A DNA stretch of 64,000 nucleotides from Ixodes scapularis (Eukaryota > Arthropoda > Arachnida > Ixodida > Ixodidae): assembly GCF_016920785.2 (NCBI RefSeq), contig NW_024609835.1:83362243-83426242 (forward strand), given 5' to 3'. Numbering within the stretch: position 1 is the stretch's first letter; each line of letters starts with the position of its first letter. Shown here in pieces: positions 46,550 through 57,060 of the stretch. The notes under the pieces were generated by a model. That model saw only the letters and a list, made by a program, of their open reading frames with translations. It was not told the origin of the DNA and did no database searches. A program made the translations under genes and the position numbers.

Positions 46550-46750
46550 AAATTGACCATGTGACGGCGTCACGCCAAATGGACTCAGTAAATACCGCGG
46601 GGAAAGTGAACTCACGTGACCTGGCGTCATGTGATAAAGTAGTCGTGTCAGGTACTACCAAACATCACGTGATGTCATCTCAGGCGAAGTCATCCTATCC
46701 GCCACATTTGTCGCAAAAATTTTGCATGACGTCGGTCACGTCACGGGATG
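46550..46750. repeat. Second cluster of degenerate GTCACGTGA/TGACGTCA words
   Basis: CATGTGACGGCGTCACG, CTCACGTGACCTGGCGTCATGTGA, CATCACGTGATGTCA and GACGTCGGTCACGTCACGGGATGTCA occur within 200 bases. It stops where repeat P1 words start (46772). Same style as 42600-42800. Confidence 0.65.
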
Positions 46751-46771
46751 TCAAATTCCAATTTTGATTAA

Positions 46772-46870
46772 TTACCCGAGACTGGGGCGAGAAACCTGTA
46801 AACATCAACCTTGGAAAAGCAAGAAAAATTGACAGAAAAAAAGCAGTCAAACTCAGCTAAAGATGTATTC
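46772..46870 (+). mobile_element. Dispersed repeat P1 fragment
   Basis: CCGAGACTGGGGCGAGAAACCTG, then AAACATCAACC, match the minus strand of 48770-48812 almost exactly, and then CTCAGCTAAAGATGTATTC parallels the other P1 copies. Confidence 0.6.
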
Positions 46871-47283
46871 AGTAAACCTCTCCTATATACATCCTACGCC
46901 CAAGATCGCTACCCTTTGCACACAACAGGTCGATCCACCCTTTGCACCCTTTGTACCCTTTTCACTCGTCCCCTTGCACACAAAAGGTGAATCCATTCAC
47001 TGAGTTAAAACTCGAACCTTGCAAGGAACCCAGAACACTTCGTTCCTGACGCCTATCCCTCCTTTTCAGAACAAAGGCAGTTTTCACAGGTCTAACTTGC
47101 ATTCCCTATACACCAACTCAACTCTGTTACGTCAAACCTCGGTGGTGGTGCTTCCGGCGCACTTCCGTTAGGGGTGTGTGGGCGGAAGTCGCCATGCGGG
47201 ACTAGCGTTCTTGTGTCGTTTTGCAGGAACCTGTCTTCTCGTCAAAACGCCGCCGCTGGAGCCGTAACAATGGAGACAGGAAA

Positions 47284-47412
47284 GGTGTGAACATCAGTTG
47301 TCATGTGTTTCCTGCCTTCCCGGTTCGACCGAGTACGTGGATAGGTGCTCTGAAAAGGAAAAATCAGACACCGTCGGATTACAACTGCATGTGCTGGAAG
47401 CACTTTGGATTG
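47284..47412 (+). pseudogene. THAP-domain-like remnant
   Basis: The frame reads GVNISCHVFPAFPVRPSTWI then GALKRKNQTPSDYNCMCWKHF. This fits the second half of a THAP zinc finger: FP..P.R...W....RKN.TP....-C-x2-H-F. The N-terminal Cys pair (C-x2-4-C) is not in this frame, so it is either an exon edge or a decayed copy. THAP domains occur in P-element-type transposases and in host DNA-binding proteins. The downstream overlapping frames (47298-47704) show nothing more. The call is tentative. Confidence 0.4.
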
Positions 47413-48117
47413 AATTCACGATACTTGTGGTCGATCGTCAGATTTATTTGTTTTGTTCCAACACGAACACGGGAAAACCGTCAAATTGTATGGACCATCC
47501 GGACAACTTGAACGTGAAGTGGTCCAGTTCACGTTCCAACGGCCGTCTTATCATTCAAACTGTCGTCTGCCCTTTCAAGTTAGTTCAAGCTGTCGTCGCT
47601 TTCTTCATACTCGTTCAAACGACAATGGACAGCAGACCAAACTTTGCGTAAAAAGTGAAGAGCTCAAAATACTTTCATGTTTGAAGGTTAGTTGGGGTAA
47701 GTAGGCTCGGTGTAAACAGTAGATGCAAGGATATGTTGATCAATGTTACCAGTGGCCATCACCGACTTTTTAAGCCTGATTCACCTGGTGTGATTCTACT
47801 TGCGATTTTTAGTATCGATATCGAGCACCGCAGCCACCGTTCACGCTTTGGCAACCCGAGCGACGTCGCGACTGAAAAGAGCGAATGGGGTCTCATTTTG
47901 TCAAAAAAGCTTTGGCGTGCATTCTGCGTCGTTCACGTGGAATGGATCGCTGCACGTCGCATTATCTAAGCGAAGTTTTGCGATGTAACGAGCCTCGTTA
48001 ATTTTTCTCAGACCAGTAAAGTAGCAAGACATTGCTAGGAAGACATGCAATCAATAATTCTAACGCAATAAAGAGTACGGGATTCGCACTGACGCCGACA
48101 ACATGTTATTTCAGTGG

Positions 48118-48230
48118 TTAGATCATGCGGAACGCGGCGCTCCTTACCATCACGCATGCACGACGCCGGTGGCGTGCAGCTAAGAGCGCTCCGGTTTCTT
48201 TGTCAAGGCTGTATAAACATAGAGAGCAAA
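48118..48230 (-). repeat. Dispersed repeat at the 3' side of the Penelope-like remnant
   Basis: Read on the minus strand it includes GAAACCGGAGCGCTC, GCATGCGTGATGG and AAGGAGCGCCGCGTTCCGC, which match the + strand at 54535-54625. Confidence 0.6.
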
Positions 48231-48239
48231 CCAATTTTT

Positions 48240-48860
48240 GTAAGCATGAGTTGGTGAATAGATGCAAACGAAGACAACCGGGACGCCATCCGCGAAACAG
48301 ATGCATCATTGGCCTTCGCTTCAACTCTTCCCCAGAGAAAAAAAAAAACAATTGTAGGAAGGGTTTAGAAGTATTACTGAGCTGCAAAAACGCTTGCCTT
48401 ATACTATTGCCTATTGTTTCTATTCTAAATGTTTCTCGTACCACTCTTTTCATGTCATGGCGTTTTTCGTACACGGCTTCAGTTCCTGCCCACTATATTG
48501 TACAAATAGAACATTTCTGGGCATGCTTCGCCATTTCAGAGTTGGGAGCTTTGCTTTTGACGTTTCGCCTATGCCCGGTTAATGTGTCATTTAGACATCT
48601 GGAAGTTTGGCCCGCGTATTTGAACTTGCAGGCCAAAGGGATCTCATACACTACCCCAATTTCAGAAGAAAATTACTTCTCTTTGTGCGCATTTAGGCAC
48701 CGTTTCCTCTCCTCAAGTAATGGGGTGAGGTTCCCCAAAATGAAGTCAGTGCTCAACACAACGTCCACGGTTGATGTTTGCAGGTTTCTCGCCCCAGTCT
48801 CAGGTAATTCATTAGAACGTTTAATAATCACCAGCTCGCCTATACCCTCACTGTAATTCT
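48240..48860 (-). pseudogene. Penelope-like element remnant with GIY-YIG endonuclease domain
   Basis: The minus strand from 48660 reads IGVVYEIPLACKFKYAGQTS, then RCLNDTLTGHRRNVKSKAPN, then SEMAKHAQKCSICTI, a stop (at about 48494), then EAVYEKRHDMKRVVRETFRI. The order VYEIP...KY(A/I)GQT.RCL...H...HA..C...RE..RI is that of the GIY-YIG nuclease at the C-terminus of Penelope-like retroelements. The first Ile of YIG is Ala here. The in-frame stop and missing reverse transcriptase mark it as dead. P1 repeat words (48770-48860) lie just upstream on the same strand. The + strand 243-codon ORF here (48125-48856) is the antisense shadow. Confidence 0.75.
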
Positions 48861-49119
48861 ATAATGTCAGCTTCTCTAATAAATTTAGCGGGAAAATTGA
48901 CGTCATTGACCTCCTTTAAAATAGATAAGTGTCTGCGGCACTTCGATTACGCTTTAACAGCGTGTGGAGACCTGAGCACAACCACGCCTTCTGCGCCACC
49001 CCTTTCCCTTGACTCAAAATGTAGCATGGGAGGTTATCTGACTGGTCATGGGCTTGATGTGGCGCGCCTGGTAATGGTAACTTATCCAATGTCTAAAAAA
49101 AAATAAAGGAATGATAATA

Positions 49120-49756
49120 TAATCTTTATTTTTGAGGAATTTCATGGTTACTCAACAAAAACAAACCTTAAAAACATACTATTACTACAAAAGAAAATAA
49201 TACGATATATTGCTGACGTTTTCTACACCAGACCACACAGAACCTTCATTTTTTTAAGATATCAAATAACTACGGTTGAACGCATGTATGAACATCGTTT
49301 ACTTTCTTCCATTCGTTTCTCATCCGCATACACATTGATTTGTTATTCACTATTTCTGAGCTTGCAATGTATAGCAGTGGTGTCAACATACGCGCCAGAG
49401 AAGCACGGGTCATCCCTTGTTCCCGCACGAACTACAATTTACAAACTTTACATTTTAATGTATTACTCATTTTAAATAAATGCCTCAGAAACAACATACA
49501 CATATATGCGATTAGCAAACGAGACTTCTGCTCCTATATCGTCGTTGTTTCCTAACTTAGTAATAACATTTTAACAAAGTTTTCTTTTTATCTACATTTT
49601 TGTTTTATTAAATGTTAAGCTAGTAGAGTGTTACACCACCAAGCTGCTGCCAAGGTAATAAGGGTCCCAGACCCAGTCAAGCTGTCCTAACAGCTTTTCG
49701 ACTGGGACTCCTACCAGTGCTTCTTGAAAATAAAGCTTTGATTTAATTTGATACCA
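49120..49756 (+). pseudogene. LINE 3' end remnant, + strand
   Basis: Across two frames it reads ...LKNILLLQKKIIRYIADVFYTRPH...FLRYQITTVERMYEHRLLSSIRFSS, then after a frameshift near 49345 ...GVNIRAREARVIPCSRTNYNLQTL...RDFCSYIVVVS stop. The L.KK.IRYI pattern and the C-terminal layout are those of LINE proteins. The 3' UTR ends with CTTGAAAATAAAGCTTTGAT (about 49725-49745). Confidence 0.6.
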
Positions 49757-49921
49757 AGTTCAAGCTGAATGCTTAAATTGCCGATGCACAGGAAAGCTAG
49801 TGAAGGATTTGGGGTAGCAGCTTTTAGCGTAACACCGATGGATTGGTGTCTTGTTTGGTTCACGTGTTAGACCCATATGTTTCCTGCCAGAGTTTACGTA
49901 TACCCTTCAAGAGTGCACTTA

Positions 49922-49942
49922 CCCCCCCCCCCCCCCCCCCCC
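49922..49942. repeat. Poly(C) tract, 21 bases
   Basis: A pure C run. Surrounding ORFs (49843-50127) owe their proline stretches to it. Confidence 0.95.
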
Positions 49943-50450
49943 TGCCGTGTTATTCGCTCTCTTTACCGTACCCCAGGCAGCGAGTACGGGGGCCGCGTAT
50001 ACTCCGTCGATTGGCACAGCCTCGTACACGCGACACTCAGGCTGTTAACGACTGGCCGCAAAACAAACTCCTACGGGAGTATTTGCGTGCCGCGATTCGA
50101 TGTATAGGCATCGGTTTCTTCGAATAGCGACGAGGGCGTGATAATGGCGGCGTGCTCCGAGAAACTCTCATTTCCGGATGCTCTGACTGAAATTTGACGC
50201 AATGAAGTAATGTCCCGGATGTGACTTGAGAGCTGATGTTTTATTTTTAGGGAGCCATTAAACGATTTTCTGACTTTTTCCTGTTTAGCTTTCCTCCTCA
50301 ACTCATAAATCGCGCATTGTACCAAACAGTTCAAGAAGACGGAAAGGAGGGGCTCCCCACTTGCTTGGACCCTCGTTTCTGTACCCGGAGACGGCCATTT
50401 ACATCTTGGAAGGCTAGCCCGTCACTCAATATTCGGACAAAAGTTGCTTT

Positions 50451-50478
50451 CCCCCCCCCCCCCCCCCCCCCCCCCCCC
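50451..50478. repeat. Poly(C) tract, 28 bases
   Basis: The longest C homopolymer of the window. Confidence 0.95.
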
Positions 50479-51295
50479 GCGCACCCCGAGGCTGATAGTG
50501 CTGTGGACGCTACGTACTCGTTGGGCGACCTACACTTTTACCACATGATCACGCTCTCTCGCGCATACCCACGCGCAGAGAACTAGGTCAGGTGATGAAA
50601 GGGAGGCGGCTGATTGGTGCGGCAAGCTTGTAGCTTTCCCCGCAATGTCAGCTTAGGAGTGAGGGGAATAAGTGAGGTCCTGTGTCGGTGTGACGTCCTT
50701 TTGGACCCGGTGAACCGCTTTGGGGACCGCGGATGTATCACAGTGAAAAGGCAGAGAGCTTACGAAGGGACGGAGATACGAAATAGTCAATTATTTTCAA
50801 ATTTTCGTACCGAAAGTCAGGCTTTTTACTTTCTTCCTTTCTTCTTTTGCCCCATTGAACGATGTGCTATTAGTAAAATCCCTAATGGAAATTTATTAAC
50901 CCCAGCCCAACATTCGTTTAATAAAATCTGAATTCCACAAAACACGCGAAATAGCATGCAACGGGATACTACAAACACCAAAACGTCACTCATGCAGCAA
51001 TATCTCGAACGGATGTCCGTATTTTTCAAAAAAAGGAGGCGCATTTGACAGAAATGTTTACATCATGTTTCTCCGAGAAAGAGAGGGAACGGTCTCGCGT
51101 CTTGTCCTCCTCGCCGCCTTGAGGGAGCGAGGCAAAGATAGGAGGAAACGAGATATCTCAACGGTCGCGCGCCTCGACGGCCTGGTTCTATCTCAACCTC
51201 TTTTTCCAAAAAACACGGCCGTCCATTCGAGGTAACAAATTACGAGTAGCGACATCTCTCGCATTTTTTAATTAAAACTTTAATTCACCATTCTT
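50479..51295. other. Region without supported genes
   Basis: ORFs 50614-50931 and 50826-51044 have no family resemblance. GC-rich inverted words (CTCGCGTCTTGTCCTCCTC near 51094, AGGAGGAAACGAGA near 51142) hint at another palindromic fragment. Confidence 0.45.
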
Positions 51296-51520
51296 TAAGT
51301 ACCAAACAAACGAAGGGCACCTGGCACGCCCCAGCGAAGGACTGAGGATTAACTTGGATCACCTGGGGATTTTGTAACGTGCTACCGAAAGTTCGGTTAC
51401 ATGGCGCCTTCTCCGCATTAAGACTCCGTCCAATTGCGGGCACCACGGCCAGGATTCGAACCCGCCACATGAGGATCGGTAGGCCGGCACTCTCGCCTCA
51501 GAGCCACCGAGGCGGCTATT
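51296..51520 (-). mobile_element. tRNA-derived SINE (tick Ruka-like), copy 2
   Basis: Aligned with 41195-41425 along the whole length: minus strand head GCCGCCTCGGTGGCTCTGAG, B box GGGTTCGAATCC, body with ACCGAACTTTCGGTAGC and CCCAGGTGATCC, ending in GGTGCCCTTCG. Same orientation as copy 1. Confidence 0.8.
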
Positions 51521-52004
51521 TACCATCCCTTTAAAGCATCCCCTTGTCGGACGTTTGAGCGGCGAAGTTGTTTCTCGAAATTTCGCAGTCCGGTCGACGC
51601 ATGGACAATGTTACGAATTCATGAATCCAATGTACAAAATAGTAGATTGTGACTCAAAACCAGAGCATGTTGTTCCATAAAATTCTTCAAGCCACACGTG
51701 CGAGCGGAAAACTGTCCAAATTTTTTTTTTTAAATACTACTGCTAATTTTTCTTTTTTTTGTTTTGTGCAACGACCGTGGGTTTTTGTAACATTGCGTAC
51801 AACAGCCGTGCACAGATATATTTCCAGTAGCTGTTTTTGGTGTGGTGAACGTGCACCTTCAAAACGTAGGCGGCCATTCAAGGCTGAAATTTTTTCAGGG
51901 AAGAATTAGTAAAGGGGGAGCCGAATGCTCTTCACCTGTTCAGTCAGACGTGTCCACTATTTAGCCCCGTATTCACCGCCAACTTCTCCGCACATTAGAT
52001 TGTG

Positions 52005-52145
52005 ACCTCGTGGCGGTAACCCTCGTGCGCCTCGTGAGGGTACTCCTCATGACCCTCATGAGAGTAACTCACGTAACCCTCGTGAGGATAACCTTCTTAA
52101 CCCTCACGAGGGTAACCCTCGTGACGTCACACGTTACGTCACGTG
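52005..52145. repeat. Minisatellite-like CCTCRTGAGGGTAA repeats
   Basis: About eight imperfect copies of a 14-18-base palindromic word (TAACCCTCGTGAGGGTA) are tandemly arranged. The 83-codon ORF over them (52010-52261) is repeat translation (VTLVRV...). Confidence 0.75.
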
Positions 52146-52367
52146 TTACCTCATTATGGAAAACGTCCCATAATGCGTCGCGCAATTACGCCGACGGTGG
52201 TGCCGATGCCGATGGCGTCGCCGCTCAAGCCGGAAACGGGTGCCTAAGAGCTGCGCTCTAAAATAGGAGCGGCTTGAACTTTCAACAACACGAAAAACAA
52301 TATGCTACAATTTAATAAAGATTGATTGCAAACTGTACTGGTTTCTTTTTACAGCGCAGCTCTTATA

Positions 52368-52631
52368 CCCTTTTTACACGGGCACACTAAACTGCAGCTA
52401 CGCTAAGCCACAGTTGGCGCACAATACTGGCGGACAACATTCTGCGGCTATGCAGTCAAAGCTATGGGCGAACGTGCACTTGAGCATCTGGAGCACCCAT
52501 CGAAGCAGTGCACGCGCGCTCTTCACTTCTTCTGAAATAGCTGTCCGAGAGCGTAGTGCGGCAACTGTGGTGCCACGTAACAGCAGTTAAAGCTGAAATA
52601 ACCACGGTTAAGGGTGCCCGTGTAACAGGGG
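52368..52631. mobile_element. MITE with ACACGGGCAC termini
   Basis: CCCTTTTTACACGGGCAC at the left is mirrored by GTGCCCGTGTAACAGGGG at the right. 264 bp, no ORF. The flanks are TAT/TATT-like, but the target duplication is not certain. Confidence 0.75.
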
Positions 52632-52659
52632 TATTAGGCGCCCACTTCCGGCTTGAACG

Positions 52660-52742
52660 GCGTCTCCGTCGCCGTCACCGTCGGCGTCGCCGTCACCGTC
52701 GGCGTCGCCGTCGGCGTCGCCGTCGGCGTCGCCGTCGGCGTA
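52660..52742. repeat. 12-bp tandem repeat (GTCGGCGTCGCC)
   Basis: About six to seven near-identical copies. It encodes an artefactual Arg/His-rich stretch in ORF 52556-52855. Confidence 0.9.
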
Positions 52743-52769
52743 CCAGCGCGCATTGTATTATGGGTCGTT

Positions 52770-52960
52770 TTCCCACTAAATATAGCGAGGAAATTTTCCC
52801 GATAAATTTAGCAGAAAATTTTACCTCTCAATTTAGCAAAAACTTTCCCCGTTAAAATTAACAAAAATATTTCCCCGGTGACAAAAAAAAAATTCCCCGC
52901 TATATTTAACGGGGAACAGTTTGCTAAATTTAGCGGGTAATTTAGCGAAAAATTCCCGCT
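52770..52960. repeat. Degenerate TTTCCCCGCTAAATTTAGC repeats, both orientations
   Basis: AATTTAGCAGAAAATTTT, CAATTTAGCAAAAACTTTCCCCGTTAAA and the inverse AACGGGGAACAGTTTGCTAAATTTAGCGGG alternate across 190 bases, so the block folds back on itself. Confidence 0.65.
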
Positions 52961-54534
52961 GAATGGGAGGGGAGCAGAAGAGGAGGAAGAGGGGGGGTCG
53001 AGGGTGTACTCACTATACTTTTCCCTACGTACTCTCCCCTCTTCCTCCTCAAGAGATGCGCTTTAACTCGGCACTTCAAAGAATTGGGAACGTTTTTCTT
53101 CTTTTTTTTTTATGTTCATCGAACGAAACACGTTGAAGCAAGATTTTCTGCTCAAAACGAACATTCCGTCTTAGAGTTCCCTTTATGTTTGATTGTTGGT
53201 TTCATATAAAAAAATATAGTGAGGTCGAACGCCCTACCCAATTAAGTTAAATGCGTTTAAATACATCGTAGATGTGTTATGCATGTATAAATGTCTGTCA
53301 TCAGCTCCTTCTGTCTCTAACCAAAAACGCTTACACGGGGGAAAAAGAACGAGTGCACCGGCCGTTCTTATCCGCGAAGGGGCAGCTATTCCTGTATGAC
53401 CTCGACGGTGGATACTACGGGCGGAACTAGCGGATTAAAGTGTCACGCAATAAAACAGGCGATATGTGTGCACAGGTGGAGGTGAAACAGATTAGTCGGC
53501 ACGTTTATGCTCTCGACGCCCCATGGCCACTTCTAACATGTTGTGCAGCGTTGACCTCGTTAGAATATTACGATCGCGCGTCATCGCGTCCGTCTCCTTC
53601 ATCCCGTCTTCCATGAGCGCCGCAGTAGGGGCGGCATGTTTTATTTACCAACTCCTGCGTACAGTATAGCAAGATTGCGTTGCCTACGCGCAGAACACAA
53701 TCAAGTTTACCTTCAAAATATGTTTGTTGAACGTTCAAACTGTAGAGCCAGTATCGGCACTCCATTCCCGTATTTTCTAGCGGGGTCCGCCATTTAGGTG
53801 CTTAGTGCCGAGCGGGCACAAATGGGAGCTCGTTGCGATTCGAAAATGCGACATCCTGAACATTCGCTAAGGTGTTAGAAAGCTCGGATAATATCGTTTT
53901 TCTCTGTCGCGGACTCTTTTAACGCTTCTTAAAGGCGAAAAATTGCTTCCTGTGATTTTAGAAAAAGATTCAATCAACTGGCAGCGATAGTTTCAGCACC
54001 AAAATGGCTGACGTGTTGTTACTTTGAAGCACTGCGTATTTAGTGACTTTAGTTATTAATAATAATAATAAAATTAACAATAACACTAATAAGAATAAGA
54101 ATTATAGTAATAGTTAAAATAAATATAAGGATGATGATGACAATAATAAAATAATTGTAATAATAATGATAGCTTTACTTACCGTATTGAAAAAAAAACC
54201 TCTACGAACATCTTATGGGTCTTCACTAGCCGCACAGCAGATAAGGAGAAAAAAAGAAGAAAAAAAAAAAAGAAAATGCACACGAAGCTATTAAACCAAA
54301 TGCTACACTAAACACGTACACACACACAAAGACACAAATACACACACAAAAAAAATCTCTGGAATAATCGATAGCATTATCAAATCGTTACTTTGATAAA
54401 AAAAAAATGCCCTAATTTCCCAAATGTTGCAAGATTATATATCAAAATGAAAGCGCATAAAAGGGTTCAATTCAAAATATGCCCCATGTCGCGTTCAGAA
54501 TTATACATCCATAGACATCTCATTGTTACCAACA
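52961..54534. other. Region without supported genes
   Basis: GC-rich at first, then AT-rich with a degenerate (TAA)n microsatellite (about 54055-54170). No gene was recognised. Confidence 0.6.
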
Positions 54535-54625
54535 AACCGGAGCGCGTCTAGCGGCAGCCCACCGCCGCCGCGCATGCGCGATGGAGTGTGGGCAAGGAGC
54601 GCCGCATTCCGCGTCAGCAAACCAC
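54535..54625 (+). repeat. Dispersed repeat matching 48118-48230 (inverted)
   Basis: AAACCGGAGCGCG, GCGCATGCGCGATGGAG and GCAAGGAGCGCCGCATTCCGC match the minus strand of 48118-48230. It may be a Penelope-like element terminus lying alone. Confidence 0.6.
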
Positions 54626-55009
54626 TGGAATGTCACGTTGTTGGCGTCGGTGTGAGTCCCTTTCCTAAACGGTAAATAAATTATGCAATAGGGAGTGATA
54701 TGCGAGGAGGATGAAATGGGAAACAAGAGTTTGTAATGCCGTCACTAAAGAAAAAAAAAAACGAAAAAAAAACGATTGAAGTCGCATTTAACCCGTTATA
54801 TCTGCTCGTTGCGAGCTAGAAGTTCGTTGCTCCGACGTGGTTCAACGTTATCCCGTTGCGCTCCTAAGTTGCATTACCGAACGAAATCTTCAGCATGAGA
54901 GGCCTCAAGTCCAACTCGGAAAATCGACGCGTCCTCGCGACCCGTTGAGAATATAACAAGGTTTTTTTTTATTTAAAAGTTATTCGCGATTTTCAGAAGT
55001 TTTCGATTA

Positions 55010-55330
55010 TGAAAGGGCAATCAATGGAGCCAGCGAATGAATGGCAAACATCGCTGTTGTCCATCCTCGTCCTTTATGTTCTTCCCTTATTTATATTTTA
55101 TCCCTACCAGCACGCTCGCTTCATTCCAAGCATTACTAGGAACGCGCCCCGTTTTCACATGAAAAGTTTCTGAGAATCGTTCATAACTTTTTAATCGGAT
55201 AACGACCAGTTCTGAGACTGGCATGTGCTCTGGACCGCTAGCTCCATATCTGAGTTGAGGCTAAAAGTTCGGCCATTGTATTTTTGTTTTGTTTTTTCGC
55301 GCTGAGGAAACACGTTTTTTTTTTATTCTC
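55010..55330. mobile_element. Diverged relative of the 43809-44251 MITE
   Basis: It shares the TTCATAACTTTTTAATCGGATAACGA-type core (in ≤20-base words ATAACTTTTTAATCGGAT) and the GCGAATGAATGGC word with that family. Termini not resolved. Confidence 0.4.
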
Positions 55331-55828
55331 CCAAACACCGTGCATATTTCTTTAAATAAAATACAATCTTTCAGACGAAATGACACAGTCTCTCGAATAA
55401 TGTAGACCAACCGGTCATTTTACAAAGTAAAAAGCGTTGCTCTCTTGTTCGATGATAATATTCAATACACTGCAGAAAGTTGAATGTCCGATATTATGCG
55501 AAGCGAAGTAACACTACTGAAAAGAAAAGTGTATCCCTTTCTTCTAACCACCTATTTTTTGTTCTTTGTTGCGCGGGCATGGCAGCCGGATTTGTGAGGC
55601 TCCAGCATCATACTTGGCAAAAGTTTACTCCAATCAGCCTGACCGTCAAACGTAATAAAGTCAAAATTATGGTCATATCAGTTTCTAGTTTATTTCCTTG
55701 CCATATAGATTTAAACTTCAAATGGAAGCGCGTTAAGTTTTATTCTCGGCGTTTTGCATTATTGGAATGTCGCAAAGGCCCCTTCGATTTTAAATTTCGT
55801 GCCAATATGATTGCCGACACAAAACGGC

Positions 55829-55990
55829 CGCACGCCGCCACCGAAGCCGCCGCCGCCGGCCAAAAACAACCCCACGCCGCCGCCGATAAATATCCTGAGC
55901 TGCGCCGCCGACGCCGAGGCCGCCAACGCCGACCGAAAATGACCGCCAGGCCGCCGCCGGTCCAGCAGCGACCGGCGCAAGTGGTGGTGG
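55829..55990. repeat. GCC-rich degenerate repeat
   Basis: GCCGCC words fill about 160 bases. The 201-codon ORF 55480-56085 runs through it only because GCC-rich DNA lacks stops. Confidence 0.8.
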
Positions 55991-57060
55991 TGGTGAATAC
56001 GTTGATTAAAAGGAAAAAATATATATCTCCGGAGACTCGAAGTTTTCATGACGCGGTGGCCTTAAGGCTTGGCATGGTCTCCTAGGTTAAATGTGTTAGA
56101 TGGAGTTTCCTAGGCCTCCCTCAGAAATATACTCTAAGAGAGATCTGAGGATCCTGGTCTTGCGTGAAGTGACGCCCGCTGGGTGCGTCCAGTCCGGCAG
56201 TTTTGAAGGTCTTTCATCATTCGCCATCTTACTGAAGATGAGTGTTCTGAGGGTGGAGAGGGCCTCACATTACCAGAATATGTATTTAAGTCTGAGAATG
56301 GATTCCTCGGCTTGACACCGCTGGCATCTGGGGTCGGGAGGGACAGCGTAGGGTTGTTGTTTCTTTAAGTCTTGCCAGGTCTATTTGGTATCTGAACCTC
56401 GGTGTAACTGCTCCTCCTGCGCGTATGCGGCGGAGGATCACTGATTCTTTTCTCTTGAATCCTTCCCTAGGGAGAGGATGTTGTTCTGGGGTCCATGATC
56501 TTGCCAGAAGATGTTCTCGTGTGTTCTGGGCTAACCTGAGTTCCTCCCTTGGATCGTATGGGGGAAGCTCACTGTCTTGTTGCTGTGGTGTTGAGCCTGC
56601 CGTAGAGGACTGAGACAACAGGGACGGTTGCGTGAGATTCCTCATCGCCTGCTGTGCAACCTCATGGGCTAGCTCGTTGCCCGAAATGCCTTCGTGCAAG
56701 GGAGTCCACCTGACATTAATTTGAATTTTCTTGGATCTGTATAGCGAGATCGCGAAGGCGAAGATAGCGTCAATGGTGGGACTAGAAGAGGACCTGTATT
56801 TCTTGAGTTCTCTTATGGTGTCTTGCGAGTCGGTATAGACGATTAGCTGTTGTTCGTCTTGTAGATGGGGTACTGCATGCCCCTCGGATGGCTTGCAACA
56901 CCTCCTCCCGTTCGGCGAAGCCCGGCGTGTGGTGGCCTCGAGGATAGCCACTCTTCCACGTCAGGGTGTAATACCACTTGACATCGCGAATAAACGGTCC
57001 GCGACTCGATTTTGGAACGGCCCGGATGACCACCTGGATATGCGCGTAAAGACCATATGG
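55978..57060 (-). pseudogene. Non-LTR retrotransposon fragment with RNase H domain
   Basis: The minus-strand frame (56951 down to 56286) contains QLIVYTDSQDTIRELKKY and INVRWTPLHEGISGNELAHE, the Asp-containing strand and the W.P.H.G..GNE.A(H/D) motif of RNase H in I/R1/LOA-type LINEs. A cysteine-rich motif follows in a shifted frame (CPSRPQMPAV... should read C..C). A further frame ends SEGGLGNSI stop near 56098. The 3' end carries AATCAACG followed by a CACCACCACCAC repeat (55980-55993), typical of elements ending in a simple repeat. The 5' side stops near 57060, so reverse transcriptase is missing. It has frameshifts and is inactive. Confidence 0.8.

Noticed and set aside
48125..48856. 243-codon ORF on the + strand
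   Set aside because: It is the antisense of the Penelope-like GIY-YIG remnant, which gives a family match on the minus strand.
52556..52855. Arginine-rich ORF that might look like a DNA-binding protein
   Set aside because: The Arg/His run is the translation of a 12-bp tandem repeat.
55480..56085. 201-codon ORF on the + strand
   Set aside because: It runs through a GCC-rich repeat and the antisense of a LINE 3' end; no domain, biased composition.
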